Shown: piece by piece, positions 1-5,881 of the stretch | Layout of the letters: each line of letters begins with the position of its first letter | How positions within the stretch are numbered: the stretch's first letter is position 1 | NCBI GenBank assembly: GCA_030656535.1 | Contig: JAUSPL010000366.1 | Location: 1 to 7,412, forward strand | DNA: 7,412 nucleotides | Source: Gemmobacter sp. | GTDB lineage: Bacteria > Pseudomonadota > Alphaproteobacteria > Rhodobacterales > Rhodobacteraceae | Direction of reading: 5' to 3' | The notes under the pieces: generated by a model | Told to the model about the DNA's origin: nothing | Database searches by the model: none | What the model saw: only the letters and a program-made list of their open reading frames with translations | Program-made: the position numbers and the translations under genes

Positions 1-99
1 TTCACTCGGTGCACGTTTAACAACGCACAGGTCCGGGGCAAGTTCCCATAGCGCAATCATTTTCTTGACACGCAGATCGGACGGCAGCGGGGCTGCCAT
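1..99 (-). CDS. Possible N-terminal end of an unidentified leftward gene, cut by the window edge
   Basis: An open frame on the minus strand begins with ATG at 99-97 and stays open for 33 codons to position 1. It starts MAAPLPSDLRVKKMIALWEL and has a plausible amphipathic, globular-protein composition. An in-frame TAG lies ten codons upstream of the ATG, so the start cannot lie far upstream. No clear Shine-Dalgarno sequence precedes the ATG, which weakens the call. If real, the gene is transcribed divergently from the RTX gene with about 246 bp between the two starts. A plus-strand frame is also open through 183 but reads like a shadow. I do not recognise a family from this fragment. Confidence 0.33.
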   Translation of the reverse strand, partial: MAAPLPSDLRVKKMIALWELAPDLCVVKRAPSE

Positions 100-345
100 G
101 GTTTGGCACGCAAGCCGGAGCGCCTATTCTTGGCTATTCACGCGCGCTGTTTTAAACCTCGCGCCCGGGTCGCGAGTTGCGTAACAACGTCGGTCCACCC
201 CCATCTGTGGGTATTATTAACAAGACATTAATGGCTATTTTAAGGCATGTCTGGATGAGTCATCTGGGCATTCAGTAGCAAGTAGTGGCCGTTCTTGCAG
301 GCCATGTGTTCAACTTATCCGTAAAACCATAAAGGGGTAAATGAG
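100..345 (+). promoter_or_regulatory. Upstream region of the RTX gene
   Basis: This non-coding stretch before the RTX gene is more AT-rich from about 210 onward. It contains an AT-rich run (TATTATTAACAAGACATTAA from 212) and a near-palindrome with arms CAAGACAT (221-228) and ATGTCTGG (247-254), matching at 7 of 8 positions. Next is an 11-bp odd palindrome GATGAGTCATC (254-264). A small inverted repeat TGGCC (286-290) / GGCCA (300-304) could form a leader hairpin if transcribed. I could not find a sigma-70 pair with both good boxes and normal spacing: TTAACA (217-222) and TATTTT (236-241) are only 13 bases apart. The region therefore plausibly holds the promoter and an operator, but neither is pinpointed. 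Confidence 0.4.
331..337 (+). promoter_or_regulatory. Ribosome binding site of the RTX gene
   Basis: AAAGGGG lies eight bases before the ATG at 346. It supports that start over the out-of-frame ATG at 341. Confidence 0.7.
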
Positions 346-2418
346 ATGTCTGTTTTTAAAACAAAAGCTCAGGCTTGGGCTCTCGTCGGCGGTGTTCCTT
401 GGCTAGGTGGAACTCCGGGGTCGGACAACGGAGATTTTAAGGATCTCATTGGCGTCAATAAGGGCAGGGGCCTTGGTGGCGATGACCATATCGCCGGTAA
501 CGAAGAGACCAACGTTATATTTGGTGACGGCGGAAACGACTTTCTGCGCGGTGACGCCGGAGACGACTATCTGTTTGGTGACGACGGCAATGACGTGTTG
601 CTTGGCGACGAACTGAATGGCATTCAGGGCGATGATGAATTGTCCGGCGGCAATGGCGATGACGTTCTTGCGGGCGGCGGCGGCCACGACAAGCTGTCCG
701 GCGGCAACGGCGATGATCTGATGATCGGCGGCTCGGGCGATGACTACATGATCGGCGGCGACGGCCATGATATGATGCTTGGTGGCTCTCAAAACGATGA
801 GATGAAGGGCGGCAACGGCGACGACTGCATGGCGGGCCAGGCAGGCGATGACGTCATGTACGGCAACGACGGCAACGACATGATGTCGGGCGGCGACGGC
901 GAAGACGTCCTTTATGGCGGCAACGGCAATGACGTCATGGCTGGTAACGCCGGGGCCGACTACCTGAACGGCGGCGAAGGCCACGATCTGATGTTTGGTG
1001 GGTCTGACGAAGACACCCTGCGCGGATTTGATGGCAACGACACTATGTACGGTGGTGATGGCGATGACGCCATGTTGGGTCAGCGCGGCGAAGACGTGAT
1101 GTTTGGCGGCGATGGCAACGACAACATGCAGGGCGGCGCCGATGACGACCACCTGTTTGGCGGCAATGGCAATGACGTCATCGAAGGCGGCGACAATGCG
1201 GACTGCATTTCCGGCGGCGATGGTAACGACCTCATCTTCGGTGACAACGCAGATCATCGCAACCCGGCAGACGGCGAAGCCAGCGATTCCATCTCTGGTG
1301 GTCGGGGCGATGACCGGATCTATGGCGGCGAAGACGACGACATCGTGACCGGCGACGAAGGCAACGACCGCATCTATGGCGGCACCGGAAACGACACCCT
1401 TGCCGGCAATGAAGGCAATGACTTGGTCTATGGCGACGCAGGCGACGATCATATCCGTGGCAATGACGGCGACGATCGTCTGTTCGGCGGTGACGGCGAT
1501 GACGTCATGAACGGCGACGACGGTAACGACCTGATGGACGGCGGAAATGGCGACGATTGCCTGTCCGGTGATGACGGGAAAGACACGCTGCGCGGCGGTG
1601 AAGGAAACGACAAACTGGATGGTGGCCGCGGCGACGATCTGCTTGACGGTAATCGTGGCAACGACTTCCTGTTTGGCAACGACGGCAACGATATCCTGCG
1701 CGGCGACATGGGCGAAGCCGGTGGCGGTATGGACACGCTGCTTGGTGGTAAAGGCAATGACCGGCTGTTCGGCGGCAAGGATAGCGATTGCCTGATCGCA
1801 GACGAGGGCAATGACGTCTTGCACGGTGGGGCGGATGGCGACGACTTCGTGTTCGGTCATGATATCGACCGGGATGGCGATGGCGTCTGTGAGGAAACCA
1901 GCCTGAATATTGGCCGGACGAACACGATCCTCGACTTTGATGGGGATCAGGGAGACCGCGTGGTGTTCCACACCGACTTTGAGGGGACACTGTCGGCCGC
2001 GATCGAAGGCGACGACGTGCGCGTCACCTCCAGCTTGGGCGGGGACGTTCTGATCAAAGGCTTGGTGTCCGAACTTGAGGGCATTGATCCAACCGACCCC
2101 TTCTTCAACCCCGACACGTTGATGGAGTTCCTGATCAAGACCGGCACCGACGGTGACGGAAAGGGTATCATCTACTTCGAAGACAAGTGCGTCACGATGT
2201 TCACCTGCGAAGCGGATCAGGCCGAGGTGGATTGCTATGTCCCCGATGTGTACCCACTTCCGTGCTGTGTTGAACTGAGCGAAGATCGCATCGGCAACAC
2301 AACGATCTCGACCACGGAACTGCAGATCGCTCAGATGTTTGTAGAGCAGGACGCAAACGTGTCGATCTACGGAAACGTGTTGTGCATCGACCTGCTTGCC
2401 GAACCTCAGACGATCTAA
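346..2418 (+). CDS. RTX calcium-binding repeat protein, probable type I secretion substrate
   Basis: This 690-residue acidic, Gly/Asp-rich protein is built mainly from hemolysin-type nonapeptides (GGxGxDxUx). In the RTX family these fold as a Ca2+-bound parallel beta-roll after export. There is no Sec signal peptide, and secretion through a type I ABC exporter by a C-terminal signal is inferred. Residues 1-40 are a short non-repeat leader. Residues 44-505 hold about 49 repeats in four register blocks, with the hydrophobic U position at 49-85, 99-297, 316-451 and 465-502. Residues 506-517 (DIDRDGDGVCEE) look like an EF-hand or thrombospondin-type-3 calcium loop. Residues 525-541 (TNTILDFDGDQGDRVVF) are the strand typically found just after RTX arrays. 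The final 75 residues contain six of the protein's eleven cysteines, unusual for RTX exoproteins. No enzymatic, adhesin or toxin domain is visible, so function is open; surface-layer, adhesion or matrix roles are possible. No exporter genes are adjacent. A ribosome binding site precedes the ATG and two hairpins follow the stop. Confidence 0.96.
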   Translation: MSVFKTKAQAWALVGGVPWLGGTPGSDNGDFKDLIGVNKGRGLGGDDHIAGNEETNVIFGDGGNDFLRGDAGDDYLFGDDGNDVLLGDELNGIQGDDELSGGNGDDVLAGGGGHDKLSGGNGDDLMIGGSGDDYMIGGDGHDMMLGGSQNDEMKGGNGDDCMAGQAGDDVMYGNDGNDMMSGGDGEDVLYGGNGNDVMAGNAGADYLNGGEGHDLMFGGSDEDTLRGFDGNDTMYGGDGDDAMLGQRGEDVMFGGDGNDNMQGGADDDHLFGGNGNDVIEGGDNADCISGGDGNDLIFGDNADHRNPADGEASDSISGGRGDDRIYGGEDDDIVTGDEGNDRIYGGTGNDTLAGNEGNDLVYGDAGDDHIRGNDGDDRLFGGDGDDVMNGDDGNDLMDGGNGDDCLSGDDGKDTLRGGEGNDKLDGGRGDDLLDGNRGNDFLFGNDGNDILRGDMGEAGGGMDTLLGGKGNDRLFGGKDSDCLIADEGNDVLHGGADGDDFVFGHDIDRDGDGVCEETSLNIGRTNTILDFDGDQGDRVVFHTDFEGTLSAAIEGDDVRVTSSLGGDVLIKGLVSELEGIDPTDPFFNPDTLMEFLIKTGTDGDGKGIIYFEDKCVTMFTCEADQAEVDCYVPDVYPLPCCVELSEDRIGNTTISTTELQIAQMFVEQDANVSIYGNVLCIDLLAEPQTI
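475..1857 (+). repeat. 27-bp-period tandem array encoding about 49 RTX nonapeptides
   Basis: The DNA repeats with a 27-bp period, one unit per nonapeptide, rich in GGCGGC and GGCAATGGCGATGAC-type segments. Units at about 640 and 694 (tTGTCCGGCGGCAAtGGCGA versus the same with aC) differ at few positions and are spaced by exactly two periods, suggesting growth by duplication. The period is broken at three places, which encode 5, 10 and 5 extra residues. Confidence 0.93.
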
Positions 2419-2450
2419 AGGTCGTTGTTCCGATCCGAGGCGGAAACTAA

Positions 2451-2476
2451 AAGGGCGCCCCGTTAGGGGCGCCCTT
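2451..2476 (+). terminator. Strong hairpin after the RTX gene
   Basis: A perfect 11-bp stem AAGGGCGCCCC / GGGGCGCCCTT with a GTTA loop begins 32 bases after the RTX stop codon. The upstream arm starts with A and the downstream arm ends in TT, but no U-tract follows, so it is not a textbook intrinsic terminator. It may act with the next hairpin or protect the 3' end of the mRNA. Confidence 0.65.
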
Positions 2477-2528
2477 GAGGGGCACCACCGGGCCTCGGAC
2501 GTTACCCCATCCTCGGTCCGCCCCCTCC

Positions 2529-2556
2529 GGCACCGTCTCTTTTTTGAGGCGGTGCC
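2529..2556 (+). terminator. Second hairpin after the RTX gene, with a T-rich tail
   Basis: The arms GGCACCGTCTC (2529-2539) and GAGGCGGTGCC (2546-2556) form an 11-bp stem with one G-T wobble around a TTTTTT loop. The stem is followed by ACTTATTTTA. This resembles a rho-independent terminator better than the first hairpin and probably completes termination of the RTX transcript. Confidence 0.65.
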
Positions 2557-3055
2557 ACTTATTTTACCAAGTATCCTTGGTGATTTAGAATTTAGCACAA
2601 ACACCACAAAGCACGCAACGTCAGATAGAAAGACAATCAGGTCGCTTTGTTCCCAATTCAGATACGCAGACTTGAATGCCATCTGGATATCGGAAGATCG
2701 ACGTAATGTATGGGCGCTGATCCAGGCTAAAATATACGCGACCGAAGTATTGAAAGTTCGGTGTCGACGTTTGAAGGGCTGGGATTTGAGTTTCGACATG
2801 ATATTGGCGGAACCAGAACCCCATCAGCGGCACTACACAGGAAGAATTCAAGATTTGACGGTGCATTCTCCAGGTTGCGAACGATGACGCGACAGTCGCT
2901 CGCCAGCCGGTCGCAAGGGTTCCCAACGTCGCTGAATTCTGATTCAAGATCGAATGCGGAGGCGATCTTGAGCAGACGGACATTTACGGACGCGCATCGA
3001 TGTGCATCTTCCCAGGCGGAGTGGGCTGGACAAGATGGAAAACGAAGTCCGGGCA
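2557..3055. other. About 500 bp with no gene I can identify
   Basis: This segment is lower in GC than the RTX gene and has four overlapping medium-length open frames, none with recognisable motifs or a good ribosome binding site. The most protein-like is a minus-strand frame ending at 2727 (TAG) and open back through about 3008; it includes SAFDLESEFSDVGNPCDRL and ends ELSILRSRIF. Its only in-frame ATG is at 3083, inside the IS5 remnant. It could therefore be the 3' part of a gene whose start was lost when the insertion sequence arrived, or chance. A competing minus frame (2621-2983) and two plus frames cover the same bases. I do not call a gene here. Confidence 0.3.
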
Positions 3056-3254
3056 GAGGCCCACATCCAGGTAAACCCCTCAAGCGCGATCAAGCCGCCC
3101 CTCGACCCCAGCCTCTATGCCGAGCGCGACAAGGTCGAGACTTTCTTTCAAAAGGTTCAAGCGCTTTCGCCGTATCGCCCTGCGCTGCGAGAAAAACCTC
3201 TCCAGCATCATGGGCTTCGTCTTCCTCGTCTCATCCCTCGACCGACTCAAATGA
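3056..3254 (+). pseudogene. C-terminal remnant of an IS5-family transposase, frameshifted
   Basis: One plus-strand frame reads IKPPLDPSLYAERDKVETFF and QK to about 3154. The next frame then continues FKRFRRIALRCEKNLSSIMG, FVFLVSSLDRLK and a TGA at 3252-3254. Joined, these match the end of the IS5-group DDE transposase (orfB type), in which the glutamate in KVETFF corresponds to the last catalytic acid and is followed by the R-R-I-A-x-R-Y/C-[DE]-K block. A single extra base, probably the extra G at 3154-3155, explains the break. The N-terminal two thirds, including the first two catalytic aspartates, are absent. The family assignment comes from motif recall rather than a search. The fragment points away from the RTX gene towards the methyltransferase, whose reading direction is opposite. 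Confidence 0.72.
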
Positions 3255-3271
3255 CTGCAGACAGAACCTAG
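3056..3271 (+). mobile_element. Right-end remnant of an IS5-family insertion sequence
   Basis: The transposase fragment is followed within 17 bases by ACTGCAGACAGAAC and CTAG (3268-3271). IS5-group elements often insert at YTAR/CTAG-type targets, so 3267/3268 is a plausible right boundary (inference). I found no matching left terminal repeat upstream, so the left part is deleted or too degraded to see. Confidence 0.45.
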
Positions 3272-3319
3272 TGAACCACAAGGGGGCCGCGTTTTCGGGA
3301 AATGCCGCCGACTCGTCCC

Positions 3320-4297
3320 TTAAGTTCTTTGGCAGATCAGGCGCACGCTGTCGTATTTCGCCGCCGCCGGGGCCCATGCCGTCCGGGCCATGAGCCGCCA
3401 CGCCAGTCGCCTCTGGCGGGCCAAGTCGGCAGGGCGGGCGGCATCGCGGCCGTCCATGCACGCGGCGATCTCGGCCTGCGCTTCCAGCCAGCCCTCCAGC
3501 ATCTGCCGTGCATAGCCCCAGTATTCGCAGGCCGTCACCTTCAGTCCTGCGCGGCTGGCAAAGGCGCGAAGACTGTCTTCGGTGAAGAAATTCAGATGCC
3601 GCGGCACATCCAGCCAGAACCAGTTCGCCCCCTGCTGCCTCAGGCCAAGGGCGGCGTTGTTGGGTGTCTCCACCACCAGAATCCCGCCCGGCTTCAACAA
3701 TTCGGCGGCATTGCGCAGCGCCATCTCCGGATCAAGGCAATGTTCCAGAACATGCGCGATTACGATGAAATCATAGCGCTCGGCGGTGACCTCGGGGGGC
3801 AGCGCCTCGGCTGTGCCGGGCAGCACGGTCAATCCTTTTGCGCGCGCCGTTTCGCGGGCTTCGGCATCGGGTTCGATACCCACAACCCGCTCGATGAGGG
3901 GGGCTAGCTCCAGCATAAGGTTGCCGTTGCCTGCGCCGATATCCAGCCCCAGCACGGCACCTTTCGGCACCCGGCGCACCCAGTACTCCGCCGATGGATG
4001 CACGCCGGAATCCAACCGTGCAGCGATCCCCACACGTAGCCAATCGGCAAAGCCGGGCCGCGCCAGCGCGCCCGCCTCATCATCATGGGTATAGTAGCTA
4101 TCAAGCTGATAGAACTCTGCCACCTCTGTCGGTGAGGGACGAGGATATATCTGCCCGTAGTGCCCGGCCTCCGACCACCAAAGCTGCCAGCCGCCCTTGG
4201 GGGCCATGCAAGGTTTCTTGCGTCGCCAATCGCGGATGATGTTCACCCAAGGGCGCATCTGCTCGCCAGTCAGGGGGCAGAGAGGCGCACTGGTCAT
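3320..4297 (-). CDS. Class I SAM-dependent methyltransferase
   Basis: This intact 325-residue protein has a complete Rossmann-type methyltransferase core. Motif I is VLGLDIGAGNGN (115-126), the acidic end of strand 2 is VVGIEPD (138-144), a motif II/IV-like block is YDFIVIAHVLEHCLDP (175-190), and motif III is LLKPGGILVVETPN (200-213). The later PRHLNFFTEDSLRAFASRAG (232-251) is typical of the Methyltransf_23/UbiG-like group often found near surface-polysaccharide genes. The substrate is not deducible. The N-terminal 110 residues contain PLCPLTG (5-11), which may be a relic of the cysteine-rich N-terminus seen in C-methyltransferases of sugar pathways, but too few cysteines remain for a zinc site. 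ATG at 4297 is preferred over GTG at 4309 because AGGGG sits four bases before it. The gene stands alone between two IS remnants and ends about 50 bp from the IS5 boundary, so it may be a survivor of a disrupted locus. Confidence 0.93.
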   Translation of the reverse strand: MTSAPLCPLTGEQMRPWVNIIRDWRRKKPCMAPKGGWQLWWSEAGHYGQIYPRPSPTEVAEFYQLDSYYTHDDEAGALARPGFADWLRVGIAARLDSGVHPSAEYWVRRVPKGAVLGLDIGAGNGNLMLELAPLIERVVGIEPDAEARETARAKGLTVLPGTAEALPPEVTAERYDFIVIAHVLEHCLDPEMALRNAAELLKPGGILVVETPNNAALGLRQQGANWFWLDVPRHLNFFTEDSLRAFASRAGLKVTACEYWGYARQMLEGWLEAQAEIAACMDGRDAARPADLARQRRLAWRLMARTAWAPAAAKYDSVRLICQRT

Positions 4298-4300
4298 ATT

Positions 4301-4306
4301 TCCCCT
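4301..4306 (-). promoter_or_regulatory. Ribosome binding site of the methyltransferase
   Basis: Read on the minus strand this is AGGGGA, three bases (AAT) before the ATG at 4297. It overlaps the alternative GTG start at 4309 and therefore argues for the ATG. Confidence 0.65.
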
Positions 4307-4330
4307 CACCTGGTCACGAACAAGGAACTT

Positions 4331-5494
4331 TAGTCAACATCCCCAAGTGGCCTGCGATTTAAGATCACGATCGCCTGACGAGGCCATTAATTCAAGCGTT
4401 TTTTGCTCCGGTTGGCACTTGGCCTCGCGCAGCGCGCGGTTCCGGGCGGCGCAGGTCAGGCGGCGGGATCATCCTCGGCGTTTTGATGTGTTTTCAGCGC
4501 GGCGGATATACCTGTCGAGCCGGTTTCGTAGAGTTTGGGACAGGATTGCGGTCACGCGCATGACGGTGGCGCTCGAAGGCGGGGCGGGTGGCAGGAGGGA
4601 TGGCGCGCACCACCGGGCCTGTGACCGCGACCTCGGCCAGTTGGAAGGTGATGGCGCGGGCGTGGCGGACGACGCGGGCGCCAATCTTGATCATTTTGAG
4701 TTGCCGGCTGGTCAGCGGCCAGTCGGCCATGGCCTCGGGCTCGATGCAGCGCAAGAAGGTGGCCAGGTTGTAGGCCAGCGCGTGCAGGTGCAGCCGGACC
4801 TCGTTGTAGCGGAACGGACGGCATGACTGCCGTGTCCAGCGGAAGGCGTATTTGCCCTCCTTGATGTGCTGCTCGGCGGTGCCGTGCTGGTTGTGGAACC
4901 GCACCACCCAATCCGGCTGCATCGGCAGGTTGGTGACGATGAAGCCGACCCTCGGGAACAACCCACCCGGATGCCATTCTATCTTGGCGATCACACGGCG
5001 CTCGTCCTCTCAGCTCTGCGCCTTGTAATGGAAATCCTCGAAGAAGCGTTTGACATTGGTCTGGGAGGGCCGGGTCAGCCGGCGCGCGATCTTATCGCGC
5101 AGGACATTGTTGGCGGGCAGCTGATGGCGAAAAAAAGCCCGATTCTTTCATCCGCCCATAGACCGATTGCCGGGATAGCCCGTCGAGACGGTGGACGGTG
5201 TTCTTGCCCCGGGGGTTGTCGCATAGCGCCGCTGAAGCCAGATCGGACAGCCGAGCGCTTTATCGAGCTCGGGTATCACCCAGAAGGCCGTCGTCCGGAC
5301 TGAGCTGCGTGCCGCGAAACTCCAGCCGCACGCGAGGGTTGAAATCCATCCGATCTGCCCGCTGCAAGCCCGCACCCTCTGGGTGATCCATGAAATGCGT
5401 CCCTCCCAGCCGTAAACGCCATGATCTATATGGATTTACCATGGGTTCGTCAGCGAAGTCAGCGGGTTATTTGGGGAATGCGGGTTGACATCTA
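4331..5494 (-). mobile_element. Degenerate IS1380-family insertion sequence
   Basis: The core is a decayed IS1380-type transposase (4552-5391, minus strand). Possible degenerate terminal inverted repeats flank it. TAGTCAACATCCCCAAG at 4331 reads inward from the left. TAGATGTCAACCCGCATTCC, continuing CCAA, reads inward from about 5494 on the minus strand. The two share GTCAAC and AT(T)CCCCAA with a 4-base gap. This would give a remnant of about 1.16 kb against roughly 1.6-1.7 kb for full-length family members, in line with the internal deletion. Nested inverted segments GGCCT-GCGAT ... ATCGC-CTGACG-AGGCC (4349-4385) lie next to the left end. The boundaries are tentative; the transposase itself is clear. 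Confidence 0.5.
4552..5391 (-). pseudogene. IS1380-family transposase pseudogene (internal deletion, frameshifts, stop)
   Basis: Reading leftward from ATG at 5391, the N-terminus MDHPEGAGLQRADRMDFNPR continues to RTQ-type residues and PDDGLL. An extra G near 5281 shifts to VIPELDKALG. A missing base near 5250 then shifts to SDLASAALCDNPRGKNTVHR and RQSVYGRMK. The sequence next jumps, with about two hundred residues missing including the first catalytic aspartates, to RHQLPANNVLRDKIARRLTR. It runs through a TGA (5010-5012, probably once TGG) into VIAKIEWHPG, PRVGFIVTNLP and NEVRLHLHALAYNLATFLRC. The catalytic-glutamate signature is visible as HNQHGTAEQHIKEGK (E plus six to K), with histidine in place of the usual arginine. 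A last frameshift near 4580-4590 separates it from the natural ending LRAPPSCA and TGA at 4552-4554. The family is usually about 440-460 residues, so this copy cannot make a working transposase. Confidence 0.85.
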
Positions 5495-5881
5495 GCAATC
5501 CTGATTGTGGGCAAAGATCTATTTTGTAAACAGTGCGCAGGGCACAAAGACAATAATCCAGCCAACAGAAAATCTCCCGTTACCCGATTCCGCCACTTGC
5601 GCGGGCTTCAGCGGGATATCCCGCTAAGGTGAGGCGGTGCGTGGGCGGTCCTCAAATCCGAGCGGTTTGCGCGCGACAAATGGTGTCGAAGGCACGACCG
5701 GCTCGGCAGCAGCCTCTGCGCTGGCCGCAATCTGCGCAAAGGCTGTCGTTGCGACCGACCGCAACCTGAGCCTCACTGCTCAACGACATATATTCGCCCG
5801 GCCACAACACGACCCACTGCGGCCCGCGGGGCGACACGAGTCAGACAGCGGTTGTAGATGACAAAGTCTGGAATGTGACTG
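5495..5881. other. Non-coding stretch between the IS1380 remnant and the regulator
   Basis: I find no convincing gene here. It contains a perfect 16-bp palindrome (5610-5625) and, on the minus strand, a 51-codon open frame (5779-5624) without a good start. The end next to the regulator (5858-5885) has a weak dyad ATGACaaAGTC / GACTGTCAT overlapping the regulator's stop codon but no T-tract. The lower-GC portion (about 5500-5580) holds nothing recognisable. Confidence 0.4.
5610..5625. repeat. Perfect 16-bp palindrome
   Basis: AGCGGGATATCCCGCT is identical to its own reverse complement. It lies in non-coding sequence at the end of a minus-strand open frame (TAG at 5626-5624). It could be a protein-binding site, a relic of a mobile-element end or a cruciform; it lacks a loop, so it is a poor RNA hairpin. 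Confidence 0.6.

Noticed and set aside
65..87. TTGACA at 65-70 as the -35 box of an RTX promoter
   Set aside because: No -10 element follows at normal spacing; the sequence there is GC-rich, and it lies within the possible minus-strand gene start.
475..1857. CRISPR-like or minisatellite array from the regular 27-bp repeats
   Set aside because: The repeats are degenerate, contiguous without spacers, and encode RTX nonapeptides in one continuous frame.
1505..1990. Arg-rich and Ser/Pro-rich open frames inside the RTX gene on the minus strand
   Set aside because: They are repeat-derived shadows of the RTX coding sequence, without starts or motifs of their own.
403..2799. 798-codon open frame on the minus strand, antisense to the RTX gene
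   Set aside because: It is low-complexity Val/Ala/Ile repeat with the same 9-residue period. It is produced by the complement of the GGC-GAC-rich repeats, which seldom make stops in that frame. It has no ribosome binding site or domain, and the sense frame is an unmistakable RTX protein.
2396..2887. Plus-strand frame of 163 codons across the terminators
   Set aside because: It overlaps the end of the RTX gene and both strong hairpins, has no ribosome binding site and changes composition halfway.
2761..3393. Plus-strand frame of 210 codons
   Set aside because: It runs through the IS5 remnant in the wrong frame and into the antisense of the methyltransferase, and its composition is not protein-like.
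3302..3907. Plus-strand frame of 201 codons opposite the methyltransferase
   Set aside because: It is a shadow on the opposite strand of a clear methyltransferase with all core motifs.
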